33,078 bases of DNA, taken from NCBI GenBank assembly GCA_002426755.1, contig DINI01000020.1, positions 42,650-75,727 of the forward strand. The letters are read 5' to 3'. The stretch comes from Flavobacteriaceae bacterium UBA5544. Its GTDB lineage: Bacteria; Bacteroidota; Bacteroidia; Flavobacteriales; Flavobacteriaceae. This document shows, piece after piece, positions 14,471 through 21,885 of the stretch (positions are counted from its first letter, which is position 1; every line of letters begins with the position of its first letter). The position numbers were made by a program, and so were the translations under genes. The notes under the pieces were generated by a model, which saw nothing but the letters and a program-made list of their open reading frames with translations, did not search any database and was not told where the DNA came from.

Positions 14471-14531
14471 ATAATGATGACACTTTTTAAGGTATACGAT
14501 GTTCAATTATAAACTAATAAAATTTATAATT

Positions 14532-15194
14532 ATGAAACTATTAAGTACCAATCAAAAATCACTTTTCACAATCCTTTTATTCAGTGTAATGACAACCAGT
14601 TACGCACAAGAGTTTACCTTTGGTCCCAAAGCAGGCATCAATATAGCCAATATCAGTTTTTCAGGCTCCGACTATTCCACAAAATCCTTACTCGGAGTTT
14701 ATATTGGCGCCTTTGGGAATTATGAAATTAATGAAAAAACATCTGTACAACCCGAGGTATTATTCATGACTGGTGGTACCAAATGGACCTATGACTTTTC
14801 AGATGGTGGTGTAATTGTCACAGAAGGTCGGGCAGCTGCACCACTTTCTGTAAGTGGGAAAATAAAAACAAATTATATCAGCATTCCTGTGTTATTACAG
14901 TATAAAATTACAGATGAAATTTATGCCGAAGCAGGACCACAATACAATTTGCTCCTATCTATAAAACAAACGATCAATGGAGGTAGTGAAGAAGACATAA
15001 AAGAATATTATAAATCGGGCACTTTTGGTATTTCTGTAGGCGCTGGTTATGATTTGGACGCACTTGTGGCAGGTTTGAGAGCAAATATCAGATACAGCAG
15101 AGACCTTTCGGATATGCAAAAAGAAGAAGTTGGTGGCGGAAAGTTAAAAAGTAGCATGATTCAAATAGGTGTTTCTTATTCGTTTAGTAAATAA
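14532..15194 (+). CDS. Outer-membrane beta-barrel (porin-family) protein
   Basis: A 220-aa exported protein. The N-terminus MKLLSTNQKSLFTILLFSVM then TTSYAQ is a signal peptide, with cleavage expected after SYA or AQ. FTFGPKAGINIANISF is the typical first strand pair of the OMP_b-brl_2 type (PF13568). It ends in ...IQIGVSYSFSK, a C-terminal aromatic strand as in beta-barrels. Alternating strands (GVYIGAFGNYEINEKTSVQPEVLFMTGG, YISIPVLLQYKI, YAEAGPQYNLLL) support an eight-strand barrel. I choose ATG 14532; the frame is open to an ATG at 14499 but that would precede the signal peptide. Ligand or role is unknown. It is monocistronic between hairpins. Confidence 0.85.
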   Translation: MKLLSTNQKSLFTILLFSVMTTSYAQEFTFGPKAGINIANISFSGSDYSTKSLLGVYIGAFGNYEINEKTSVQPEVLFMTGGTKWTYDFSDGGVIVTEGRAAAPLSVSGKIKTNYISIPVLLQYKITDEIYAEAGPQYNLLLSIKQTINGGSEEDIKEYYKSGTFGISVGAGYDLDALVAGLRANIRYSRDLSDMQKEEVGGGKLKSSMIQIGVSYSFSK

Positions 15195-15214
15195 GAATCT
15201 AATTAAATATATTC

Positions 15215-15246
15215 AAGCTTCTGATGTTTTTTGATGTCAGGAGCTT
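15215..15246. terminator. Hairpin between convergent porin and M23 genes
   Basis: AAGCTTCTGA (15215-15224) can pair with TCAGGAGCTT (15237-15246) through 10 bp with one G-U pair and a 12-nt loop. It lies 20 bp after the porin stop and 40 bp after the end of the convergent M23 gene. There is no long T run on either side, so it may be a weak bidirectional terminator or a transcript-end stabiliser. Confidence 0.5.
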
Positions 15247-15285
15247 TGTCTTTGTGGAATATATTGAATATTAAAGTATAAAAAC

Positions 15286-15978
15286 CTATCCCAACTTCAA
15301 CAATAAATTAGGATCTGGACAGTTTGGCAAATAAAACTCCAAATCATTCTTACTACAAACACCTGGATAATCCCCTTTCCAATCGCCAATCTCTTTGATA
15401 ATTTGAAAATGAAGATGTGCCGGATAATCACCATTTACTGAAGCTTCTCCTAATTGTGCCAACGGCTCGCCTTGCCTAAAAAGTTGACCCTCACGTAAGC
15501 TTTCAATTGAGGATAAGCTTAAATGCCCGTAGAGGGTGTGAAATACCACATCATCCACTCGATGCCTCAAAATGATGGTTGGCCCATAATCTCCAAAATT
15601 CTTGTTGTTGGAAAAACTGTGTACGGTACCATCTAATGGGGTTATGATTTGTGATCCAGCCTCCAACCATAAATCCATACCTAAATGGATATTACGTTCA
15701 GTCTCAACATTATCTTGGTTAAAATAATCACTACGGCGATAAATGTTGCGTGTTTCTTTATACCCACCATATGCTACCATACCAAGATGCACCGAGAGAT
15801 GAGTGTTCACATAACGCTCCAAAATATCTGATGAACTAATATCAATATCTTGTAAATCTGGATTAGTGACTGATAAATCCAAAGGAATGTACTTTTGAAG
15901 AGGAATGGAAGCATCTAACACAGGAAGTGGATATTTACTGATGCTATCTAAAAAAGAAGAAAATTCAGTTGAGGTCAT
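15286..15978 (-). CDS. M23 family metallopeptidase without signal peptide
   Basis: A 230-aa protein. Residues 98-190 form a LytM/M23 domain: H98-LGM-D102 (first zinc ligands), DYGPTIILRH, LYGHLS with H152, and H188-L-H190 (AHLHF), so all metal and catalytic positions are present. There is no signal peptide or TM; the protein starts MTSTEFSSFLDSISKYP. The details (NNKNFGDYGPTIILRH, HLHFQII, GDYPGVCSK, CPDPNLLL) follow the M23 domain found in the middle of large kinase / M23 / class III aminotransferase fusions rather than cell-wall endopeptidases. It lies 30 bp downstream of the DUF4097-like gene and appears to be the last gene of the sigma-factor operon. Its substrate is uncertain. Confidence 0.85.
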   Translation of the reverse strand: MTSTEFSSFLDSISKYPLPVLDASIPLQKYIPLDLSVTNPDLQDIDISSSDILERYVNTHLSVHLGMVAYGGYKETRNIYRRSDYFNQDNVETERNIHLGMDLWLEAGSQIITPLDGTVHSFSNNKNFGDYGPTIILRHRVDDVVFHTLYGHLSLSSIESLREGQLFRQGEPLAQLGEASVNGDYPAHLHFQIIKEIGDWKGDYPGVCSKNDLEFYLPNCPDPNLLLKLG

Positions 15979-16008
15979 GTGCTGGTCATTTCCTCAAATT
16001 TAAGTAAT

Positions 16009-17550
16009 TTATTGCATCGTTACTTCACTAAATTTTGCATTGATGACAATGGTTTTTGCACTCGCCATATCGCCTGTAGAAAAGGTTGTGGTAGTGGTCG
16101 TTTTGTTTTTTGGATGCTTCAACTTGGAGCGGCTACCTTTATACTGTAAATTAAACTCTGTTTTTGGTAAGACCACAAAGGCTTCACTATTTTCCAACAC
16201 AATATTTAGATTGTTGAAAGTTGGCAAAATATTATTGACCGACAACTCACCAAAGCTACCATCAATGACCGCATTGCCTGTAAGACTATTGATATCAATG
16301 TTGGATGAATTGGAACTCAACACCAATCGATTGACAGTTTCAATTTGTGCTTTGTCCACAAAATTGAGCTTTAATTCTCCGAGGTTCCAATTGGAAATAA
16401 GCACTGGAGAATAAGAAACATTGATGGAAGTTTTGCTTCCATCAATGCTATTGGCTACCAACGCTGAATGTGAAATGTCTCCACGCAAATTGTAGATGAC
16501 CGAAGCGAATTTTAATTCGCCATGACGTACATTCATGTTCAACTTTGCCTTTTTAGGCATTTTTATTTTGATTGTTTTCTTGACCTTGGTATTGACTTTT
16601 TCTTCAATACGCTTTGCAATATCTTCACGCCGTTCTGCAAAATGCTCCTCTCTATCTCTCATATGATCTTGGCGGTCTCTCATCGCTTCTTGTCTTGCTG
16701 CCATCGCTTCGGTACGGGCTTCCATTTGTTTTTCGAAACGTTCTCCCCAAGCTTCCATGCGTTTACCATAGTCGTCTCCCCAAGCTTCTTCAAATTTTTT
16801 GCCCCATTCTTCCATCCTCTTTTCATAGTCCTTGCCAAATTTCTCCCCAAATTCTTTCCCGAACTTTTCGCCCCATTCTTCCATTTGCTTTGAATAGGCG
16901 CCAAAATCTGTCTTACCAAATTTGCGCCCCCAATCTTTCATTTTCTCTTTGTATTCCTTACCATATTTGGTTTCGTATTCCTTGCTCCATTTCTCCAAGT
17001 ACTTCTCACCATCTTTTTTGTATTCATCATAATCAAAATTGACAGCTCCTATACCTGCAGGCAATTCTGGTAACGAAGGCATCTTTGGCATTTCGGGCAT
17101 TTGCGGATAACGTGCCATCTCTGGAAGTTCTGGCATCTCTGGTATTTCTGGCATTTCGGGTAAATCTGCCAATTCAAATTCTAGATTCTTTAAAGCAGCT
17201 AATGATTCATTGTCAAAATCAGAATACGAATAGGACCATGTTGCATTACCTCTACCTTTTGATTCTATGGTAACCTCATCTCCAGAACCGTTGACTGTGA
17301 TGTTCCAATTTTTCAGTTCTTTTTCGAGATCTTCTTTGGACATCTTTTCACCTTCAATATAAGCTTCAACTTCTATTTGGTCCTTGTTCCAAGTGTCCAC
17401 TTCGATATTGGTATGGCTAGTATTGAGGTTGATTTTAACCTCTTTATTGGCATTGACCGATTTGGTAAACTTTTGAAGTTTTTGTTGCGCGGTGACATTT
17501 AGCGTACCAATCAGCAACATAATGAATAATTTTAATTTTATAGTTTTCAT
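16009..17550 (-). CDS. Secreted low-complexity protein with DUF4097-like beta domain
   Basis: 513 aa, in four parts. Residues 1-21 are a signal peptide (KLKLFIMLLIGTLNVTAQ). Residues 22-100 include SHTNIEVDTWNKDQIEVEAYI, like the start of DUF4097-type adhesin-like proteins. Residues 131-164 are a Pro-rich run (PEMPEIPEMPELPEM...). Residues about 185-310 are a charged helical stretch with repeated EEWG(K/E)KF units and RDRQDHMRDREEHF, probably coiled coil. Residues 320-513 return to beta structure (LNMNVRHGELKF, LVLSSNSSNIDI) as in DUF4097 C-terminal domains. The start is ATG 17550, which places the signal peptide at the N-terminus. Ten bp separate it from the putative anti-sigma gene upstream. 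Periplasmic or surface location is likely; function unknown. Confidence 0.8.
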   Translation of the reverse strand: MKTIKLKLFIMLLIGTLNVTAQQKLQKFTKSVNANKEVKINLNTSHTNIEVDTWNKDQIEVEAYIEGEKMSKEDLEKELKNWNITVNGSGDEVTIESKGRGNATWSYSYSDFDNESLAALKNLEFELADLPEMPEIPEMPELPEMARYPQMPEMPKMPSLPELPAGIGAVNFDYDEYKKDGEKYLEKWSKEYETKYGKEYKEKMKDWGRKFGKTDFGAYSKQMEEWGEKFGKEFGEKFGKDYEKRMEEWGKKFEEAWGDDYGKRMEAWGERFEKQMEARTEAMAARQEAMRDRQDHMRDREEHFAERREDIAKRIEEKVNTKVKKTIKIKMPKKAKLNMNVRHGELKFASVIYNLRGDISHSALVANSIDGSKTSINVSYSPVLISNWNLGELKLNFVDKAQIETVNRLVLSSNSSNIDINSLTGNAVIDGSFGELSVNNILPTFNNLNIVLENSEAFVVLPKTEFNLQYKGSRSKLKHPKNKTTTTTTFSTGDMASAKTIVINAKFSEVTMQ

Positions 17551-17560
17551 TTGTATGTGT

Positions 17561-18124
17561 TTAACCAATGTTCTGACCATTGTCAGACGCATTTAACTCT
17601 CGTAATTGTTCTTTTAAACGATACAACATATTGAGACGCAATTTCAAGTTGTCAATCAAAGCACTCACTGTCAGCTCGTTCGGCCCATGTTCGGTCAACT
17701 CGATTGACAGGCGATTGTACTCTTTATTCAACTCTTCCAAACGCAGGATGTAGCTATCGAACAAATCCTTGTTTTCTGGCGTCAACTTCACGTTTGCCAG
17801 TTCTAGATTGATATTGGCAACGTAATAGTCTTCAACTTTTTTCAAATCGGGCGACACATCGCCAAGTGATTTAAGGGTTACGACTTCATGTTTGTCATCT
17901 GGAATAACTGGAGGTGCTTTAAAGAATTGGTAAGCTCCAAAACTCAAACCCAAAAGCACTACAACACTCGCTGCTATATTCCAAGCCCTGAATCGTTTTT
18001 TGATTGATGTTGCTGGAAGTTTGGCTTCCAGTTTCCTTAAAAAGCGAGCTTCGTGATCTGTAGGCATCCCGTTCTGAATCTTTAATCGATCCTCTTCAAA
18101 CATTTTTTTAAGATCTTGTGCCAT
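17561..18124 (-). CDS. Putative anti-sigma factor, one TM segment
   Basis: A 187-aa protein with a cytoplasmic N-terminus (1-45, MAQDLKKMFEEDRLKIQ...), a TM segment at about 47-68 (WNIAASVVVLLGLSFGAYQFF) and a C-terminal helical part on the outer side (about 95-180, ELANVKLTPENKDLFDSYILRLEELNKEYNRL). It has no zinc-binding HxxxCxxC motif. The call rests on topology and on the 17-bp overlap with the sigma gene directly upstream, a classic sigma / anti-sigma arrangement. It would hold the ECF sigma at the membrane until an envelope signal is received. The family is not recognised with certainty. Confidence 0.7.
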   Translation of the reverse strand: MAQDLKKMFEEDRLKIQNGMPTDHEARFLRKLEAKLPATSIKKRFRAWNIAASVVVLLGLSFGAYQFFKAPPVIPDDKHEVVTLKSLGDVSPDLKKVEDYYVANINLELANVKLTPENKDLFDSYILRLEELNKEYNRLSIELTEHGPNELTVSALIDNLKLRLNMLYRLKEQLRELNASDNGQNIG

Positions 18125-18656
18125 TGTACATAGGTGTTAATAGTTCTTGTAATTTTATTTTTCCTCTTGATAATTGTGTTCGAGAAGCAATTTCAGTAAT
18201 ATCCAAAATCTCGGATATTTCCTGATGATCATAGCCCTCAATCAAATAGAGCATTACCACGTATTTATACTTTTCGGGCAATTGCTCTATGGCTTGCTTT
18301 ACGTCTTCAACTGTTATATTATCTTCAACCGACCATTCGTCATCCGTTTCATCGATTACCTTGAGGTGCACCTCCTCCAAGTCTTGCAAATGCTTTTTCT
18401 TGGATTTTAGCAGATCGATACTTTTATTGATGACGATGCGTTTTAACCAAGCCCCAAAAGTAACTTCCGCTTTGTACTGATGTAGTTTGCTAAAGGCTTT
18501 TATAAAGGCTTCCTGTACGATATCTTCAGCTTCCATGGAATCCTTCACAAACCTATTCGCCACTATATACATCCCATCACAATATTGAGCATACAGTTGC
18601 AACTGCGCCTTTCTATCGTTCAGCTTGCATTTTTCAATGATATCTGTTTGAAACAT
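18108..18656 (-). CDS. ECF-type RNA polymerase sigma factor
   Basis: A 182-aa sigma-70 family factor with regions 2 and 4 only. Region 2: YCDGMYIVANRFVKDSMEAEDIVQEAFIKAFSKLHQYK then FGAWLKRIVINKSIDLLKSKK (residues about 26-88). Region 4: AIEQLPEKYKYVVMLYLIEGYDHQEISEILDI then TQLSRGKIKLQELL (about 126-175), the helix-turn-helix that reads the -35 box. It overlaps the putative anti-sigma gene by 17 bp. An ECF-like promoter (AAC-16 bp-CGTC) precedes it, so it probably transcribes its own operon, which includes the secreted DUF4097-like protein and the M23 peptidase. Confidence 0.95.
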   Translation of the reverse strand: MFQTDIIEKCKLNDRKAQLQLYAQYCDGMYIVANRFVKDSMEAEDIVQEAFIKAFSKLHQYKAEVTFGAWLKRIVINKSIDLLKSKKKHLQDLEEVHLKVIDETDDEWSVEDNITVEDVKQAIEQLPEKYKYVVMLYLIEGYDHQEISEILDITEIASRTQLSRGKIKLQELLTPMYNGTRS

Positions 18657-18694
18657 GCTTTGGTTGTACTTCTGGTTATTGGTTTAGTTCATCT

Positions 18695-18721
18695 TAAAGA
18701 CGAGACAAAAAATAAGATGTT
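18695..18721 (-). promoter_or_regulatory. Putative autoregulated ECF promoter
   Basis: On the minus strand GCAAC (AAC at 18721-18719), then exactly 16 bp, then CGTCTTTA (CGTC at 18702-18699). AAC...CGTC with a 16-17 bp spacer is the general ECF-sigma promoter pattern. The start would be near 18690, about 35 bp before the sigma ATG at 18656. No TAnnTTTG box competes at this place. Confidence 0.55.
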
Positions 18722-18810
18722 GCAGAATTTAGGAATTTTATGCGAAAAAAATATCAAAATTTTATAAAACAACGTTAAGTGCTTTAGCTATCACTATATT
18801 TTCAATTATA

Positions 18811-18840
18811 TTTATAGTCAGAATCATTTATAATCAGAAT
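18811..18840 (+). repeat. Direct repeat upstream of the DUF2911 gene
   Basis: TTTATAGTCAGAAT (18811-18824) and TTTATAATCAGAAT (18827-18840) match at 13 of 14 positions with a 16-bp period, ending 6 bp before the ATG at 18847. It may be a regulator-binding tandem site, a duplicated promoter box (TATATTTA, 7 of 8 to the -7 consensus, lies at 18807), or chance. Confidence 0.4.
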
Positions 18841-18846
18841 AGTTTT

Positions 18847-19422
18847 ATGAATACTTTTTTAAAATGGACTCTTATTGTGCTTTCAGTAATTGCTTTGGGC
18901 CTATTTATCTATGCAATTGCCTTTGAAGATATTTTTAGCAAACGACTAAGCCCAAAGGATACCGTTAAGTTTGAATTGAACGATACAAAACTGGAAGTGT
19001 TTTATAACAGACCTTATAAAAAAGGTCGTGAAATTTTTGGAGCCCTCGTCCCATTCAACGAGGTGTGGCGAACCGGTGCGAATGAAGCAACAACCTTCAC
19101 AACAAATAAAGACCTAATTATTGAGGACATCGTATTAACCAAAGGTGAATACACGCTGTGGACGATTCCACATGATTCAAGTTGGACTGTTATTTTTAAT
19201 ACCAAACAATATCCTTGGGGCGTTGATGAACAAATGCGACCAATGCGCGAACCACAATTTGATTTTTTGGATATCGAAGAACCTGTACAACCCTTGAATA
19301 AATCCGTCGAGCAATTCACGATTGCATTTGACAACACAACAGATGATTTAAAAATGACTTTGGTTTGGGATAAAACAAAGATTGAGGTCCCGATGGAAGT
19401 TGTTGAAACACCACAAGAATAG
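18847..19422 (+). CDS. DUF2911 domain-containing protein, membrane-anchored
   Basis: A 191-aa protein with one N-terminal TM/signal-anchor (LKWTLIVLSVIALGLFIYAIAF, residues 5-26) and a periplasmic DUF2911 domain. The domain shows VFYNRPYKKGREIFG, then LVPFNEVWRTGANEATTFTTNKDL, then LTKGEYTLWTIPHDSSWTVIFN, and WG near residue 120. This core (R-P-x-KGR-x-IFG...WRTGANEAT) is diagnostic of the family, whose function is unknown. It is transcribed away from the ECF sigma operon. The next gene starts 17 bp on, so it may be cotranscribed with meaB. Confidence 0.88.
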   Translation: MNTFLKWTLIVLSVIALGLFIYAIAFEDIFSKRLSPKDTVKFELNDTKLEVFYNRPYKKGREIFGALVPFNEVWRTGANEATTFTTNKDLIIEDIVLTKGEYTLWTIPHDSSWTVIFNTKQYPWGVDEQMRPMREPQFDFLDIEEPVQPLNKSVEQFTIAFDNTTDDLKMTLVWDKTKIEVPMEVVETPQE

Positions 19423-19439
19423 GTTAAAACCTAAACATT

Positions 19440-20522
19440 TTGAGTAAAAAAAACCGAGTTTCAGCTTTACATGAAAAAGAAGGTGTTTCAGAACCCGAAA
19501 CGACCAATAAAAATGCTGTAAAATCGATAAAAGAAAAACGACTGACCCAACCATCTGCAGATTCATTGGTCAGTGATATACTCAAAGGCAATATGACTGC
19601 TTTAAGTCGTGCCATTACATTGGTGGAAAGCACCAATCCTGAACATCTCAAGAAAGCCAATGACATTATTCAGAAATGCTTACCTCATGCCAACAAATCC
19701 GTGAGAGTAGGTATAACTGGTGTCCCTGGTGTTGGAAAAAGCACGTTTATTGAAGCTTTTGGAACGTATTTGACCAATCAAGGAAAAAAAGTAGCTGTCT
19801 TGGCGGTGGACCCAAGCAGTACTTTGAGCAAGGGTTCTATTCTTGGCGATAAAACCCGAATGGAAGATTTAGTAAAAAATGACAATGCATTTATTCGTCC
19901 TTCCCCTTCTGGAACTTCTTTAGGCGGTGTAGCCCGTAAAAGTCGTGAAACCATTATTCTGTGTGAAGCTGCTGGATTTGATACTATTTTGATTGAAACT
20001 GTTGGGGTTGGGCAAAGCGAAACTGCCGTACACAGTATGGTCGATTTTTTTTTATTGTTAAAGTTGGCTGGTGCTGGTGATGAATTACAAGGCATTAAAC
20101 GTGGCATCATGGAAATGGCTGATGCCATAGTCATCAATAAAGCAGATGGTGACAATCTTAAAAATGCAAAAGCGGCAAAAGTTGAATTTAACAGAGCCTT
20201 GCATTTATATCCAACAAAAGAATCAGGTTGGCAGCCAAAAGTATTATTGGCAAGTGCCTTGATGAATGAAGGCATTTCTGATGTTTGGGAAGTGATCGAA
20301 GCGTATATAAAACTTTCAAAACATAACCACTTCTTTGACCATAAACGCAAGGAGCAGAACAAATTTTGGCTCCTTCAAACCATTGAAGACCGCTTAAAGT
20401 CTGATTTCTATAATAATGCGCTCATTAAAAAAGAGCTGAAACTTCAGTTGCAACGTATCGAGAATGGTGAAACAACGCCTTTTGTTGCTGCAGAATTTTT
20501 ATTGAATTTAAAATCAAAATAA
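19440..20522 (+). CDS. meaB: Methylmalonyl-CoA mutase-associated GTPase MeaB
   Basis: A 360-aa G3E-family P-loop GTPase that protects and reloads adenosylcobalamin-dependent methylmalonyl-CoA mutase. Seen: GVPGVGKS (Walker A, 94-101), AVLAVDPSSTLSKGSILGDKTRM, RPSPSGTSLGGVARKSRE, IETVGVGQSE (switch / Walker B region) and INKADGDN (G4). The start is TTG at 19440; the next in-frame Met is at residue 52, too late for the family. The first 40 residues are polar and poorly conserved, as an N-terminal arm would be. The acyl-CoA dehydrogenase starts 1 bp after its stop, so the two form an operon. The mutase itself is not in this window. Confidence 0.93.
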   Translation: MSKKNRVSALHEKEGVSEPETTNKNAVKSIKEKRLTQPSADSLVSDILKGNMTALSRAITLVESTNPEHLKKANDIIQKCLPHANKSVRVGITGVPGVGKSTFIEAFGTYLTNQGKKVAVLAVDPSSTLSKGSILGDKTRMEDLVKNDNAFIRPSPSGTSLGGVARKSRETIILCEAAGFDTILIETVGVGQSETAVHSMVDFFLLLKLAGAGDELQGIKRGIMEMADAIVINKADGDNLKNAKAAKVEFNRALHLYPTKESGWQPKVLLASALMNEGISDVWEVIEAYIKLSKHNHFFDHKRKEQNKFWLLQTIEDRLKSDFYNNALIKKELKLQLQRIENGETTPFVAAEFLLNLKSK

Positions 20523-20523
20523 G

Positions 20524-21885
20524 ATGAAATTATTCCATAAAGTAAAATCCATCATTCAACTAATGAAAGATGTAGATTTTAAAGAGCTGTCTGAAATTTC
20601 AGAAAAAATAGATTTGTCAAAAATCATGAAAACTGTTGGAGAGCTTGATGAGAAACAACTGAACGGTCTTATGAAAATGCTTACCGAAAAATCAAAGAAG
20701 GGACAGCGTCAACTTCCTCCTATCGATGGTGATTTTTATGATTTGGATTTAAAATTAACCCAAGAACAAAGAGCCATACAGATGAAAGTCCGCAATTTTA
20801 TGGAAACAGAAGTGCAACCCATCGCCAACGACTATTGGAAAAAAGCACAGTTTCCCATGGAAATCATCCCGAAATTGGCTGAACTCAATATTTGCGGTGT
20901 TGCGTATCAAGGTTATGGCTGTCCTAATTTACCATTCATAATGGAAGGCATCATCGCCGAAGAGTTATCTCGCGTCGATGTTTCCATTTCTACTTTTTTT
21001 GGTGTGCATAGCGGTCTTGCAATGGGTTCTATTTACCTCTGCGGAAGCGAAGAACAAAAGCAGGAATGGTTACCAAAAATGCAAAAAATGGAACTTATCG
21101 GAGCATTTGGTCTTACTGAACCCAATGTAGGAAGCGGTGTCGCTGGAGGAATGGAAACCACTTGTAGAATTGAAGGCAAAGAATGGGTTTTAAACGGTCA
21201 GAAAAAGTGGATTGGTAACGCTACGTTTGCTGACGTGACTGTCATTTGGGCAAGAGATGAAGTGAGCAATAAAGTCAAAGGCTTTTTGGTTAGAAAAGGA
21301 ACTCCTGGTTTTACCACTGAAAAAATAGAAGATAAAATGGCATTGCGAACAGTGCAAAATGCCATCATTACTCTAACAGATTGCAGAATTTCGGAAAATG
21401 ACCGTTTACAAAATGCCAATTCATTCAAAGACACAGCAAAGGTTTTGAGAATGACCAGAGCTGGTGTTGCTTGGCAAGCTGTAGGCTGTGCAAGAGGTGC
21501 TTATGAAAACGCCTTGAAGTACACTAAAAAAAGAGAACAATTCGGAAAACCAATCGCTTCCTATCAATTGGTGCAAAACCATTTGGTAGAGATGTTGTCG
21601 AATTTGACCGCCATGAAAACGATGGTCTATCGTCTTTCCGAATTGCAGGACCAAGGTTTATTGACCGATGAACATGCCTCCTTGGCAAAAGTGTTCTGTT
21701 CGCTTCGCACACGTGATGTTGTGAGCCAAGCTCGTGAAGTTATGGGAGGCAACGGAATTTTATTGGAATATAATGTGGCGCGATTTGTGGCGGATGCTGA
21801 AGCCATTTATTCGTATGAAGGCACAAAAGAAATCAATACTCTGATTGTCGGGCGAGCGATAACGGGGTACAGTGCGTTTGTGTAG
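20524..21885 (+). CDS. Acyl-CoA dehydrogenase, glutaryl-CoA dehydrogenase / ACX4-like
   Basis: A 453-aa flavoprotein. After a 65-residue extra N-terminal helical part (KVKSIIQLMKDVDFKELSEI...), the core begins FYDLDLKLTQEQRAIQMKV. Seen: YGCPNLP, FFGVHSGLAMGSIYLCGSEEQK, FGLTEPNVGSGVAGGM (FAD/substrate loop), KKREQFGKPIASYQLVQ, VMGGNGILLEYNVAR, and IYSYEGTKEINTLIVGRAITG with the likely catalytic base E432. The overall pattern resembles glutaryl-CoA dehydrogenases and plant short-chain acyl-CoA oxidase ACX4. Whether it is a dehydrogenase or an oxidase cannot be told from sequence alone. It follows meaB by 1 bp, pointing to amino-acid or odd-chain acyl-CoA breakdown. The N-terminal extension is unusual. 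Confidence 0.9.
   Translation: MKLFHKVKSIIQLMKDVDFKELSEISEKIDLSKIMKTVGELDEKQLNGLMKMLTEKSKKGQRQLPPIDGDFYDLDLKLTQEQRAIQMKVRNFMETEVQPIANDYWKKAQFPMEIIPKLAELNICGVAYQGYGCPNLPFIMEGIIAEELSRVDVSISTFFGVHSGLAMGSIYLCGSEEQKQEWLPKMQKMELIGAFGLTEPNVGSGVAGGMETTCRIEGKEWVLNGQKKWIGNATFADVTVIWARDEVSNKVKGFLVRKGTPGFTTEKIEDKMALRTVQNAIITLTDCRISENDRLQNANSFKDTAKVLRMTRAGVAWQAVGCARGAYENALKYTKKREQFGKPIASYQLVQNHLVEMLSNLTAMKTMVYRLSELQDQGLLTDEHASLAKVFCSLRTRDVVSQAREVMGGNGILLEYNVARFVADAEAIYSYEGTKEINTLIVGRAITGYSAFV

Noticed and set aside
16522..17042. Long plus-strand frames opposite the low-complexity protein
   Set aside because: They arise from the repetitive codons of the real gene (Phe/Pro/His-rich antisense readout) and have no start context or domain.
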